Below the pieces are notes generated by a model. It saw nothing but the letters and a program-made list of their open reading frames with translations, was not told where the DNA came from and ran no database searches. Below are positions 26,213-35,100 of a DNA stretch of 57,395 nucleotides, one piece after another. How positions within the stretch are numbered: position 1 is the first letter of the stretch; every line of letters starts with the position of its first letter. Source of the stretch: Methanobrevibacter olleyae (GTDB lineage Archaea; Methanobacteriota; Methanobacteria; Methanobacteriales; Methanobacteriaceae); assembly GCA_015063035.1 (NCBI GenBank), contig SUTG01000010.1, positions 1 to 57,395 of the forward strand, given 5' to 3'. The translations under genes and the position numbers were made by a program.

Positions 26213-27256
26213 ATGCAAATCAAAGACAATAACATTCATAATTTTCACATCAAGAATATCTTGAAAAAATTGGAAGAAAAAGACTTGGATGCTATGCTGG
26301 TGGCTAATTTCAATAATATCCATTACTTGTCAGGATACTTGTCAACAAGCTTTGCATTCATGATCATCAAGGAGAATCCGATTATTTTTGTTTCTGGAAT
26401 GGATATGGAAAATGCAGGAAACACCTCTTCCATTGATATAGTGAAGTATGAATCATTTGATAATATGATTGAATATCTAAAAGAAGAGGGAATCAAGAGT
26501 TTAGCAATTGAATCAGATTTGACTGCTAATGTCTATGAAAAGTTCAAGGACTTCAATCTTTCAATATCCGATGCAATATCAGCTGAAAGGATGATAAAGT
26601 CTGATGAGGAAATTCAAAAGATGCTTAAGGCAACTGATATTGCACATAATTCACTCATAGAATTGGATGTCCGCTCCAAGCAGGAAAAAGGAGCAGAAGA
26701 ATGGGAATGTGCATATGAATTAGGCTATCTGATGAGAAAGAACGGAGCAACAGTTGAATCATTTGATACAATATTTGCATCTGGCCCTGTATCCTCATTG
26801 CCTCATTCAACTCCAAGGCAACATGTCCTTGAAACTCCAGTTTTAGTTGATTACGGATGCAAGTTTGAGGGATATTGCTCTGATACAACAAGGACCTTCA
26901 TCTACACAGAAAGGCAGGAGGAAATATCTGATATAGTGCTTGAATCCCATGACAAGGCAGTTGAAGCGGTTAAGGCAGGTGTTAAAGCTTGTGAAGTGGA
27001 TAAGGTTGCAAGAGACATCATAACCGAATATGGTTATGGGGAAAATTACATTCACAGCACTGGCCATAGCTTAGGATTGGACATTCATGAAAACCCATCA
27101 GTTTCCCTAAAGGATCAAACTGTTTTGGAGAACAACATGATTATAACAATTGAGCCAGGAATCTATCTTGAAGGAGAATTTGGAATAAGGATAGAGGACA
27201 TGGTCTTAGTTGATAAAAAAGGTAAATTGATTGGTAATTTGCCTCAAATATTATAA
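26213..27256 (+). CDS. M24-family aminopeptidase (Xaa-Pro type)
   Basis: A 347-residue metallopeptidase. The N-terminal creatinase-like domain (about 1-125; VANFNNIHYLSGYLS) precedes a pita-bread domain. Its five metal ligands are visible: D in LVDYGC and D in YCSDTTRTF, H in HSTGHSLGLDIHE, E in ITIEPGIY and E in GIRIEDMV. It probably removes N-terminal residues next to proline. GAGG lies before the ATG. It is divergent from ycaO and has no operon partner; the downstream gap is a low-complexity repeat. Confidence 0.92.
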   Translation: MQIKDNNIHNFHIKNILKKLEEKDLDAMLVANFNNIHYLSGYLSTSFAFMIIKENPIIFVSGMDMENAGNTSSIDIVKYESFDNMIEYLKEEGIKSLAIESDLTANVYEKFKDFNLSISDAISAERMIKSDEEIQKMLKATDIAHNSLIELDVRSKQEKGAEEWECAYELGYLMRKNGATVESFDTIFASGPVSSLPHSTPRQHVLETPVLVDYGCKFEGYCSDTTRTFIYTERQEEISDIVLESHDKAVEAVKAGVKACEVDKVARDIITEYGYGENYIHSTGHSLGLDIHENPSVSLKDQTVLENNMIITIEPGIYLEGEFGIRIEDMVLVDKKGKLIGNLPQIL

Positions 27257-27272
27257 TTTTTCTTTTTTTCTT

Positions 27273-27380
27273 CATTCTTCTTCATTTTCATTTTCATTTT
27301 CATTTTTATTTTTTATTTTATTTTTTATTTTATTTTTTATTTTATTTTTTATTTTATTTTTATTTTTATTTTTATTTTTA
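27273..27380. repeat. Low-complexity CATTTT / TATTTT array
   Basis: Consecutive CATTTT units pass into repeated TTTTATTTTA and TTTTTA units over roughly 100 bp after the M24 gene. This may serve as a T-rich terminator and looks like replication slippage. Confidence 0.7.
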
Positions 27381-27497
27381 TTTGACCAATGCTTTTTTCA
27401 AGACAGTTCTTATTTTATCCGTACACCTTTTAATTTTTTAATTTAAGAGGTAAAAAATATATATAACTTTTAATAAAATATTTTAATAGGTGATATG

Positions 27498-27734
27498 ATG
27501 GTTAATGTAGGGACCACTAAGATTTATAAAAACAACCAAACTACCATTCCATCTAAAATCAGAAAGCTATTTGATGTTTCAGAAGATACGGTAATGGATT
27601 GGGATTTGAATTCAGATAATGTAATCACTATAACTTTTAAAACCAAAAGATCTTCAATTCATGATTTGGCAGGATTAGGCAAAAGCAAAGAGACTACAAA
27701 TGCAGTGGAATTAAAGAGGAGCTTGTATAAATGA
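27498..27734 (+). CDS. vapB: AbrB/SpoVT-type antitoxin
   Basis: A 78-residue swapped-hairpin AbrB-domain protein: TTKIYKNNQTTIPSKIRKLFDVSEDTVMDWDLNSDNVITITF is a near-complete domain, followed by a charged tail that should wrap the toxin. The stop overlaps the start of the PIN toxin gene, the normal antitoxin-toxin arrangement. Such antitoxins bind their own promoter, so autorepression is likely. ATG 27498 gives better spacing to GGTGAT than the ATG three bases upstream. Confidence 0.88.
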   Translation: MVNVGTTKIYKNNQTTIPSKIRKLFDVSEDTVMDWDLNSDNVITITFKTKRSSIHDLAGLGKSKETTNAVELKRSLYK

Positions 27735-28129
27735 AGATTTTTGTAGATTCCTCTTTTATAATTGCTTTAGTGAATGAAAATGATTCATTGCATGAAAATT
27801 CGTTGGAATATATTGATTTGATTGAAAAAAATGAATGTTTTATCAGCAATCTGGTCATTAATGAAGTCATAACTGTAATTGGCAATAAGATAGATTTGGA
27901 AACAGCCACTTCTGCATTTGATTTGCTAAATGAGATTTTTCATCTGATCAATGAATATGAGATCAAGGATTTCAACTCAAAAACCATGTTGTTTTATGAA
28001 AAGCATGGCACTAAATTGAGTTTCACTGATTGCAGCATAATTGTGGATATGCATCATCACAAAATTGAAAATCTTTTAAGCTTTGACAAGGAATTCAAAA
28101 AAGTTGAGGGGATAAACTTAATTTTGTAA
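27731..28129 (+). CDS. vapC: VapC-type PIN-domain toxin
   Basis: A 132-residue PIN ribonuclease. The acidic catalytic set is visible: D6 (IFVDSSFIIAL), E45 (LVINEVITVI), D99 (SFTDCSIIVDM), and a fourth acidic residue late in the domain (LSFDKEF). It overlaps the antitoxin by 4 bp (ATGA). Family members cleave tRNA or rRNA loops. The module is complete and should be active; it lies between a low-complexity array and a pilus-type gene. Confidence 0.9.
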   Translation: MKIFVDSSFIIALVNENDSLHENSLEYIDLIEKNECFISNLVINEVITVIGNKIDLETATSAFDLLNEIFHLINEYEIKDFNSKTMLFYEKHGTKLSFTDCSIIVDMHHHKIENLLSFDKEFKKVEGINLIL

Positions 28130-28274
28130 TTTTTTTATACAATTATTCTTTTTCAATCTAATTTTAATTTTATTAAATAACTTTAATTTTACAAAATCAG
28201 TATAATTTTTCTTATTTTTTATAATATTAATATTAAATCGTTTTTTTAAATCTATAAATAAGTTAAATTTATTA

Positions 28275-29231
28275 ATGACTTATACAAATCTATTATCAAT
28301 GTTTATTGAAGATTTAATAATCAAATTATCGAATATAATGGAAAATAAAATCAACCAATCCATTTTAATTGCCTTTCAGGAGTACTTGCTTAAGGCAGGA
28401 ATATTTACATTAGCATCCCAGATTTTAGCAATTATTCTAATGGTTTATATTGTATTCCTCATTCTATTTTCAATAGTCGCATTATTGTTATCATTTAATG
28501 TAGCAATTGCTTTAGTTTTAGCTATTTTCATTCCAACAATTGCATTCATTTTGATCTTATTTTTAAAAATAGAAAAAAGGGCAAGTGAAATAGAAAACTC
28601 AATTCCAGACTTCTTAAGGCAGTTGGCATCTATGCTGAAGGTTGGGTTAAGCTTGGAAAATGCATTGGTTGACATGTCTAACCATGGAAAAGGGCCATTG
28701 TATGATGAATTAAGGAGAGTTGTTGTAGAGATAAGGATGGGAAAGTCTCTTGATGAATCCTTTAGCAATATGGCGATGAGACTCAACTCAAAGGACCTTG
28801 GGAGAAGCTTTAAGATAATCTTGAATGCCCATAAAAGCGGAGGGTCCTTGTCTGATATCATTCTTGATGTAAGTGATGACTTAAGGGCTATGATCATATT
28901 AAGGAGGGAGCGAAAGGCCAGTGTAATGATGTCAATCATGTTTTTGGTAATCGCTTCAACAATTGCAGCTCCATTTGCACTTGGCATGGTTGGTGTCTAT
29001 TCATCTTTCATGATTGAACTTGGAAAAGGTGGAGCAATCTGTGAAGTTGCACCTCTTGCTGCAGAGATCTATCTAATCATTCATTCCATTTTAGCCGGCT
29101 TTCTAATAGCCTTGATAATGTATGGTGACTTGAAAAAGGGACTTAGGTATTCCATTCCCATAACCTGCTCTGCCTTTGCAGTATTCTATTTAATCAACAA
29201 CTTTGGAGCAGGATTCTTTGGATTAGTGTAA
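28275..29231 (+). CDS. Type II/IV secretion system F-family membrane protein (TadC/FlaJ-like)
   Basis: A 318-residue integral membrane protein of pilus or secretion machines. Helices cover about residues 40-85 as a pair; the cytoplasmic GspF domain (about 100-215) has IPDFLRQLASMLKVGLSLENALVDMS, RMGKSLDESFSNMA and KSGGSLSDIILDVSDDLR; C-terminal helices follow at about 220-245, 260-282 and 295-315. It should anchor pilin assembly with a secretion ATPase. No ATPase or prepilin peptidase gene is nearby, so these must lie elsewhere. A pilin-like gene follows after 15 bp. No ribosome site precedes ATG 28275, which suggests a leaderless message. Confidence 0.88.
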   Translation: MTYTNLLSMFIEDLIIKLSNIMENKINQSILIAFQEYLLKAGIFTLASQILAIILMVYIVFLILFSIVALLLSFNVAIALVLAIFIPTIAFILILFLKIEKRASEIENSIPDFLRQLASMLKVGLSLENALVDMSNHGKGPLYDELRRVVVEIRMGKSLDESFSNMAMRLNSKDLGRSFKIILNAHKSGGSLSDIILDVSDDLRAMIILRRERKASVMMSIMFLVIASTIAAPFALGMVGVYSSFMIELGKGGAICEVAPLAAEIYLIIHSILAGFLIALIMYGDLKKGLRYSIPITCSAFAVFYLINNFGAGFFGLV

Positions 29232-29246
29232 TTTGATGTGATGGTT

Positions 29247-29468
29247 ATGAAAGATAATAATTCAAATTTTACAAATGGTTTCATTCATGACAATAGAGGT
29301 CAAGGGGCTGTTGAATTGATATTGATAATCGGTGGGATAATCGTAATAATTCTTCTTGTTGTTTCAATGTATAAGTCATATTTAGTTGATTTGGGCAAGG
29401 AAATCGATTCAAATGAGATCAATACTTTAAACAGTTCATTTGGTGATATTGCTTCTAAATTTGAATAG
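29247..29468 (+). CDS. Class III signal-peptide pilin-like protein
   Basis: A 73-residue protein. The N-terminus ends in DNRG and is followed by QGAVELILIIGGIIVIILLVV, which matches the archaeal class III signal peptide: cleavage before Q, and E at +5 of the mature hydrophobic helix. The mature product has only about 55 residues, with a short polar C-terminal domain, so it is a minimal or minor pilin. GTGAT before ATG 29247 is preferred over the two upstream in-frame starts. It probably works with the preceding TadC-like protein. Confidence 0.87.
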   Translation: MKDNNSNFTNGFIHDNRGQGAVELILIIGGIIVIILLVVSMYKSYLVDLGKEIDSNEINTLNSSFGDIASKFE

Positions 29469-29531
29469 TTTAATATTTTTTACCAAAACTTATTATTGAA
29501 TAAAACAAATAGTTAATTGTTTTTAAATTCA

Positions 29532-29587
29532 AAGTTTGAAAGAAAATAATTAAATTGAAAGAAATTATAAGTTTGAAAGAAAATAAT
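29532..29587. repeat. 37-bp direct duplication
   Basis: AAGTTTGAAAGAAAATAAT occurs at 29532 and again at 29569, in the gap before the aldehyde dehydrogenase gene. Confidence 0.7.
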
Positions 29588-29623
29588 ATAAAATAAATAA
29601 AAATAAATTTCGGAGTCAAAATC

Positions 29624-31039
29624 ATGAAATTCTTAATTAATGGTGAATTCATTGATAAATCAGACCATTATGATGTTATCAATCCATACAATGGAGAAAT
29701 TGTGGATACTGTTCCAATAGCATATAGAAGTGATGTTGATAATGCTGTTGAAGCGGCTAATAATGCAAAGAAAGCATTGAATGACTTATCTGCAAAGGAA
29801 GTTTCAATCAACCTTCAAAACGCTTGTGAAGAGCTTGAAAAGGAAAGCAAGAACATTGCAAAGCTGATTGTTGCTGAAGCTGGAAAGCCATATAAGCAAG
29901 CTATTGTAGAGCTTCAGAGATCTGTGGAAACACTTCAATTTGCAGCTGAAGAGGCCAAGAGAATCTATGGTGAGTCTGTGCCTATTGATGCAACAGGACC
30001 TGCTGAAGCAAGATTCCTGGCATTCACTAAGAAGGTTCCTCTTGGTGTAGTGGGTGCAATAACCCCATTCAATTATCCAGTCAATTTGGCTCTACATAAG
30101 ATAGCTCCAGCTATTGCAGCTAAAAACACTGTTGTCATGAAACCATCTATGGAAGCGCCCCTTTCCGCTTTAAGCTTAGCTGAAATAATCAATAATCATT
30201 TTCCTGATGGTGTAATAAACTCTGTAACAGGTTATGGAAGTGAAGTGGGAGATGCAATGGTAGTCTCAACTGGCATAGACAAGATATCCTTTACAGGTAG
30301 TGTAGCAACAGGATTGTTCATTTCATCAAGAGCTGGAATGAAGAAATTGACAATGGAACTTGGAGGAAATGATCCTTTAGTCATACTTGAGGATGCAGAC
30401 ATTGAAAAGGCAGTAAATGGAGCGGTATCTGGTGCATTCCTTTTTTCAGGTCAAGTCTGCATAGGTGTAAAAAGATTGATTCTCGACAATAAGATTGCAG
30501 ATGAATTCATAGATATGTTTGTAAAGGAGGCAAGCAAGCTTAGGATGGGAAATCCAATGGATGAATCAACTGATATTGGTCCGGTAATCAATGAAAGCTC
30601 TGCCCTTAATATTGAAACTTCTGTAAATAGGGCAATTGAAGATGGTGCAGAACTTTTGCTTGGAGGAAATAGAAAAGAATGCTTCTATGAACCTACTATC
30701 CTGGATAATGTGACTATGGATATGGATATTGTAGCGAATGAGACATTTGGGCCAATTGCACCTATAATTAGAGTTGATGGCCTTGATGAAGCAATCAAAG
30801 AGGCAAACAATACCCAATATGGCCTACAGGCTGGAGTCTTTACAGAAAGCATCCATAGTGCCTTAAGATGTGCAAATGAGATTGAAGCGGGTTCTGTTTT
30901 AATAAATAAGGAATCCACATTCAGAACAGATGCAATGCCATTTGGAGGATTCAAGTCAAGCGGTATGGGCAAGGAAGGAATCAAGTATGCAGTTGAGGAT
31001 ATGTGCAAGACCAAACTGATTGCATTCAATTGCAGATGA
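29624..31039 (+). CDS. Aldehyde dehydrogenase, lactaldehyde-dehydrogenase type (CofA-like)
   Basis: A 471-residue NAD(P)-dependent aldehyde dehydrogenase of normal length. TPFNYPVNLALHKIAPAIAA is near residue 148, the nucleotide-binding KISFTGSVATG near residue 220, and the general base E in TMELGGNDP near residue 249. The nucleophile is C283 or thereabouts in FLFSGQVCIG; the C-terminal ETFGPIAPI and PFGGFKSSGMG motifs are present. In methanogens this clade includes the lactaldehyde dehydrogenase that makes lactate for coenzyme F420; non-phosphorylating glyceraldehyde-3-phosphate oxidation is the main alternative. CGGAG precedes the ATG. Confidence 0.88.
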   Translation: MKFLINGEFIDKSDHYDVINPYNGEIVDTVPIAYRSDVDNAVEAANNAKKALNDLSAKEVSINLQNACEELEKESKNIAKLIVAEAGKPYKQAIVELQRSVETLQFAAEEAKRIYGESVPIDATGPAEARFLAFTKKVPLGVVGAITPFNYPVNLALHKIAPAIAAKNTVVMKPSMEAPLSALSLAEIINNHFPDGVINSVTGYGSEVGDAMVVSTGIDKISFTGSVATGLFISSRAGMKKLTMELGGNDPLVILEDADIEKAVNGAVSGAFLFSGQVCIGVKRLILDNKIADEFIDMFVKEASKLRMGNPMDESTDIGPVINESSALNIETSVNRAIEDGAELLLGGNRKECFYEPTILDNVTMDMDIVANETFGPIAPIIRVDGLDEAIKEANNTQYGLQAGVFTESIHSALRCANEIEAGSVLINKESTFRTDAMPFGGFKSSGMGKEGIKYAVEDMCKTKLIAFNCR

Positions 31040-31124
31040 TTTAAAAGAATATTTTTCTTTTTTAATTGATTCCACCTATTCATTTTAAAAAAGTATTAAT
31101 TTAAAGAAAAATAAATTAGTATTT

Positions 31125-31206
31125 AATTGAAAACTAAAAGAATTAAAAATTTTAATTTGAAGATAATTGAAAACTAAAAGAATTAAAAATTTATTTAATT
31201 TGAAGA
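31125..31206. repeat. 40-bp tandem duplication
   Basis: A unit starting AATTGAAAACTAAAAGAATT begins at 31125 and 31165. The second copy ends 26 bp before the tRNA-binding protein gene, so it extends the promoter/leader region. Confidence 0.85.
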
Positions 31207-31231
31207 ATTCTTATGATTATCAAGTGATATT

Positions 31232-31957
31232 ATGTGGGATACTGCTAAAGATTATAGAATTTTAATAGCTATGCATGCTCGTGAATTATTCCTAAGAACT
31301 GTCCAAACAGGAAGCTTTAGAGGTAATTGGAATAAGAAAGGAGCTATTGAAGAAACCAAAAAGATGGAGCCTGACTTAAAGTCATTGCTTTACTGCTATC
31401 TTGAAGGGGATACATTGGCAAATTGCGAAGATGTTGATAAGCTTGAGGAAAAGGCTCATAGAATAATCGATTTCCTTGGCGGTGAGGATTGGGCTCATAA
31501 GTTCATGAATGGGGCTCCAAAGGATGAAAGGGAAAAGACTGAAGAAAACATTGCTAAGGTCAGGTTCTTCCTTGACACCATTTTAGGCCTTAGAAACAGA
31601 TTCAAATTTGGTCCGATTGATGATCCAATCATTGGGATTGATGTAAAGGTTGGGGAAATCATGAGTGTCAGCAAACATCCTAACGCCGATTCACTAATGA
31701 TCTGTAATGTAAACCTTGGAAAAAGGGCTTTGAAAGTTGTTACCAATGACTTGACTGTTAAGGAAGGCAACAGGGTAGGAGTTTCCTTGCTCCCTCCTGC
31801 CACCTTTATGGAAATAGTTTCTGAAGGTATGTTTTTAGGAATGAATGGTAGCATCCTAAAGGATGTTCAAGGGGAATTAGGCCAAATGCCTAATGGAATA
31901 CCTATGGAATCATTGAATGAAACCAAAAACATGATTACAAACTTCTTGGACAATTAA
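31232..31957 (+). CDS. tRNA-binding (EMAP/OB-fold) domain protein
   Basis: A 241-residue protein. The N-terminal helical part (about 1-120) has a conserved ILIAMHARELFLRTVQTGSFRGNWNKKG segment. The C-terminal part (about 128-240) is a tRNA_bind OB fold as in PheRS-beta, MetRS and Arc1: IGIDVKVGEIMSVSKHPNADSLMICNVNLG, then VTNDLTVKEGNRVGVSLLPPATF, then SEGMFLGMNG. It probably binds tRNA structure, either as a free helper or attached to a synthetase complex. The exact partner is unknown. GTGAT precedes the ATG. Confidence 0.88.
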   Translation: MWDTAKDYRILIAMHARELFLRTVQTGSFRGNWNKKGAIEETKKMEPDLKSLLYCYLEGDTLANCEDVDKLEEKAHRIIDFLGGEDWAHKFMNGAPKDEREKTEENIAKVRFFLDTILGLRNRFKFGPIDDPIIGIDVKVGEIMSVSKHPNADSLMICNVNLGKRALKVVTNDLTVKEGNRVGVSLLPPATFMEIVSEGMFLGMNGSILKDVQGELGQMPNGIPMESLNETKNMITNFLDN

Positions 31958-32010
31958 TCCAAACTTTCAGACAAACTTTTAGAAAAAGTTTGATCAAAAT
32001 TTTTTCACTT

Positions 32011-32090
32011 TTTTTATTCTATTTTTCCTTTTTTTATTCCATTTATTCTTTTTTTATTCTATTTTTCCTTTTTTTATTCCATTTATTCTT
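32011..32090. repeat. Perfect 40-bp tandem duplication
   Basis: Positions 32011-32050 and 32051-32090 are identical over 40 bases of T-rich sequence (starting TTTTTATTCTATTTTTCC). The lack of any difference suggests a recent slippage event. Confidence 0.92.
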
Positions 32091-32177
32091 TGTATAGTCA
32101 GATTATCCTCTCTCCTTTTTCACATTTTTTATTAATATTTTCTTAAATTTTAGTATTATTCTATCCAAATTACTTAA

Positions 32178-32249
32178 TGATATTAACATGATATTAACAT
32201 TTTTTTCAGATTTCATGTAATTTTCAATGATATTATCATGATATTATCA
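32178..32249. promoter_or_regulatory. Four 11-base TGATATTAWCA repeats
   Basis: TGATATTAACA occurs twice in direct contact (32178 and 32189). The closely related TGATATTATCA occurs twice in contact (32228 and 32239), exactly 50 bp later. TGATATTATCA is a palindrome around its central base. Helically spaced, self-symmetric repeats upstream of a promoter suggest cooperative protein binding. Confidence 0.4.
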
Positions 32250-32427
32250 TTTTTTGGAAAATTTTGAATTTTTTCTCTAAAATTTTACTTATTTTTTCGT
32301 TTTAATATTGAAATTTTTCTATTTTTTAATTTTTAGATAATTTTTATTATTATTTTTAATTTTTATTTCAATTTTAGCAATAATTTTAAATTTTAATACT
32401 TATTTTTGTCTTAAAAAACATAAAGTA

Positions 32428-32436
32428 TTTATATAA
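32428..32436 (+). promoter_or_regulatory. TATA box of the PRC-barrel gene
   Basis: TTTATATAA at 32428-32436 is the best promoter element in the gap and predicts a start near 32460, about 195 bases before the coding sequence. Confidence 0.45.
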
Positions 32437-32655
32437 GCAACTAGACATATATTATATAATAAGCTTATTTAATGTTTAATTGTTAAATTCAATATGGATT
32501 TCTTAATTAAATCCAAAATTAAAAAATTCATATCTTTTAATTATTAATCCATTCTCCATAGGCTAAAATTTTGAAAATTAAAGGATTTGCAATGTTTTAA
32601 GTGCATTGTCAACAAACATTTTTATTTGATTTATTGAGTTATAATGGTGAAAAAA

Positions 32656-33066
32656 ATGGTAGAAGTTTCAACTCTTTACGATTTGGATATATATACATTA
32701 GCAGGACAGTATGTAGGTCAAGTACACGACGTAGTTTTAAATATTAGATACGGAACTATCTCTAGACTTCAAGTAAAAGCTTTAGAACCTGAAAGAAAAA
32801 GTGCAGGGTTCAGAGATATCTTTAGAGGCGGATTCCAGTTCGTACCTGAAGAAGAAGTAGGCAGAACCTTCCAAGAAGGCTTACTTAACATTGAGTTTGA
32901 CAGAGTAACTGCTATTGGCGACATTATGTTAATTGATCCTCAAGACTTAAAAAGACCAAAACCTCCCGTAGCTGGAGAAGAAATGTCTATTCGCCCAAGA
33001 CCAGAGCCTGCTAGAGCATCTCCGGCAGAAGCTCCTGTAGAAGCTCCTATACCAAAAGCACAATAG
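32656..33066 (+). CDS. PRC-barrel domain protein
   Basis: A 136-residue protein. The PRC barrel occupies about residues 1-90 (VSTLYDLDIYTLAGQYVGQVHDVVLNIRYGTISRLQVKAL, then FQFVPEEEVGR, then VTAIGDIMLI). A Pro/Ala/Glu-rich disordered tail follows. Small archaeal PRC-barrel proteins include the CdpB division proteins that bind SepF, so a cell-division role is a fair hypothesis; RNA-processing roles of PRC barrels are the alternative. ATG 32656 is chosen because GGTGA at 32646-32650 is correctly placed for it; that GGTGA overlaps the upstream ATG 32644. Confidence 0.85.
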   Translation: MVEVSTLYDLDIYTLAGQYVGQVHDVVLNIRYGTISRLQVKALEPERKSAGFRDIFRGGFQFVPEEEVGRTFQEGLLNIEFDRVTAIGDIMLIDPQDLKRPKPPVAGEEMSIRPRPEPARASPAEAPVEAPIPKAQ

Positions 33067-33443
33067 TTATTTTGCTAAATATGTTATTAATCTTTGAGAT
33101 TTTTACCATATCCTTTGATTATTAGCCTATTTTTCTAAATGTAGTTTCAGATTAATTAACATATTTATTCAATTTTCTCTTTTTTAATTTTATTTTTCAT
33201 GAAGCAAGTTTCATCATTTTTCTTGTTATTATCAATGTTATTAACAATTTATAATAAATGGTTTACATTTTTTAAATTTTTATTGGAAATCAGAATTTAA
33301 ACACTTAACTATATTCAATAAGATAGTTTTTTATTTAATAAAGAATAATTATAATTAAGGAAAATTAATTATAAGGAAAATTTATTTTAATTAACATTAT
33401 ACTTTCAAAAAATTTTTCAATTTTTCATATTTGAGGTGAACTG
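33067..33443. other. AT-rich gap
   Basis: This is 377 bp of AT-rich DNA with T-tracts after the PRC-barrel stop and small direct repeats (AATTATAAGGAAAATT-like at about 33348-33385). No gene, strong hairpin or RNA was seen. Confidence 0.5.
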
Positions 33444-34205
33444 ATGATAGTAGGTATTGTAGGATGTGGAGCTATAGCTAACACTATAGTGAATGAATTC
33501 ATATCCGATAGTGGAATACAAATAAAATATTTCTATGACACAGACATAGAAAGAGCGGAAAATCTTGCACAGATTGCAAATGGTGTTGCTGTTTTAAGAT
33601 TAGAGGACATGCTGGATGATGTTGATTTGATTTTGGAATCCGCTTCCCCAATCGCTTTAAAGGTCATTGCATTGGATATCCTTGAAAGAGGCATTGATCT
33701 GATGGTGATGAGTGTAGGTGCATTGATGGATAGAGAATTCAGAAACAAGGTCAGAAAAACCGCTGAAGAGCATAATGCTAAAGTATATGCTCCTTCTGGG
33801 GCTATAGTTGGTTTGGATGGTATTAAGGCAGCATCCATAGGTAAGATTACAGAAGCTTCATTGACTACAAGAAAGGCACCTAAATCATTAGGAAGGGAAG
33901 TTGAAGAGGAAGAAGTCCTATTTGAAGGAAAAGCTTCAGAAGCTGTTGAAAAATTCCCAGTGAACATCAATGTAGCGGCATCATTAAGCATTGCCTGCAA
34001 TATGGATATTGATGTAAAGATAATCGTGGATCCAAAAGTGGACAGGAATGTCCATGAGGTTGTAGTGAAAGGTGACTTCGGTGAATTCAGAACAAGTTCT
34101 GAAAACTACCCATTTGCTGCAAACCCAAAAACAAGCATGTTAGCTGCATTTTCAGCTATTAAGCTCTTGAAAAGCTTTGGAGAATGTTTCTCTGTAGGAA
34201 CATAA
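33444..34205 (+). CDS. nadX: L-aspartate dehydrogenase
   Basis: A 253-residue NAD(P)-dependent enzyme that converts aspartate to iminoaspartate for NAD synthesis. The Rossmann loop [12 protein letters not shown] is at residues 3-14. [13 protein letters not shown] near residue 62, [15 protein letters not shown] near residue 115 and the [12 protein letters not shown] region near residue 171 are typical of NadX. The C-terminal [26 protein letters not shown] supports the family. Iminoaspartate would go to quinolinate synthase, which is not in the window. GAGGTGA precedes the ATG. It may share a transcript with the Thg1-like gene about 90 bp downstream. Confidence 0.93.
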   Translation: MIVGIVGCGAIANTIVNEFISDSGIQIKYFYDTDIERAENLAQIANGVAVLRLEDMLDDVDLILESASPIALKVIALDILERGIDLMVMSVGALMDREFRNKVRKTAEEHNAKVYAPSGAIVGLDGIKAASIGKITEASLTTRKAPKSLGREVEEEEVLFEGKASEAVEKFPVNINVAASLSIACNMDIDVKIIVDPKVDRNVHEVVVKGDFGEFRTSSENYPFAANPKTSMLAAFSAIKLLKSFGECFSVGT

Positions 34206-34296
34206 TTTAAATTTAAAAATTTTTAATTAAAATTAATTTATAATTTTTTCAAATCATGTATTGCATAATTGAAATAACTAGAATTTAGGTGATTAG

Positions 34297-35055
34297 ATGA
34301 AGGATTATGAGATTTATTCAACTATGAAGGTTCCAAAGAACTCCAATATCATCATTCGTTTGGATGGACGCAAGTTTCATAGTTTATCAAGAGCATTAGA
34401 TCTTGTAAAGCCTTATGATGAAAACTTCTATAATATAATCACAAATGTTTGCCTCGACATATTCAATCAGTTTGCACCTAAATTCATTTATGCATTTTCA
34501 GATGAAATCAGCATACTTTTGGATGAAATTCCATTTTCAGGCAGAGTTGAGAAGATGAATTCTGTATTCGCTTCACTGGCTTCAAGTTCCTTTACATATA
34601 ATCTATTAAACGATTATTCTAATGAATTTGATTTGGACAAGTTATCAGATAATGAAAGGAATATTGTATTTCCAATATCATTTGATTCAAGAATCATTCC
34701 AGTTGACGTTCAACATATATCTGACTACTTCAAATGGAGACAAGATGAATGTTGGAGAAATTGCATCAATGGTTATGGCATCTGGGCACTGAAAAAAGAA
34801 TACAATAAGGAAGAGGCTAATGAGAAAATAAAGGGTTTGAAATCAAATGAAATCCATGACATGCTATTTGAAAGAGGAATAAACCTTAATGATGTGGAAA
34901 CCTGGAAGAAAAGAGGAATCGGAGTTTATAAGAAATCATGGGAAATCGAAGGATTTAATCCTAAAAAGAAGGAAAAGACAGTTTCTACAAGATCTGAAGT
35001 CTTTGTTGATTATGAATTGGACATCTTTAGCCAAGAGTTCTTTGAAAAATTATAA
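34297..35055 (+). CDS. Thg1-like 3'-5' RNA polymerase / tRNA-His guanylyltransferase
   Basis: A 252-residue enzyme that adds nucleotides in the 3'-5' direction. The metal-binding aspartates are in IIRLDGRKFHSLSR (D23) and YAFSDEISILL (D69). The guanylyltransferase pattern continues with FPISFDSRIIPVD and FKWRQDECWRNCINGYG, which is highly conserved in Thg1. Archaeal members mainly repair or complete 5' ends of tRNAs using a template and may also add G-1 to tRNA-His. AGGTGATTAG precedes the ATG. Confidence 0.93.
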   Translation: MKDYEIYSTMKVPKNSNIIIRLDGRKFHSLSRALDLVKPYDENFYNIITNVCLDIFNQFAPKFIYAFSDEISILLDEIPFSGRVEKMNSVFASLASSSFTYNLLNDYSNEFDLDKLSDNERNIVFPISFDSRIIPVDVQHISDYFKWRQDECWRNCINGYGIWALKKEYNKEEANEKIKGLKSNEIHDMLFERGINLNDVETWKKRGIGVYKKSWEIEGFNPKKKEKTVSTRSEVFVDYELDIFSQEFFEKL

Positions 35056-35100
35056 AATCAATTATTATGCTGACTATTTTTAATTATTTAAAGTGATATT

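Larger units (their letters stand above)
31958..32655. other. Long intergenic region upstream of the PRC-barrel gene
   Basis: This is about 700 bp with no supported gene. It contains a perfect 40-bp tandem duplication, four copies of an 11-base near-palindrome, a TATA box at 32428-32436 and a leader of about 195 bases. The leader has short inverted repeats such as GGATTT...AAATCC near 32494-32512. Confidence 0.55.

Noticed and set aside
27731-28129. VapBC as part of a defence island
   Set aside because: The pair is complete, but neighbours are an M24 peptidase and pilus genes, with no other defence functions.
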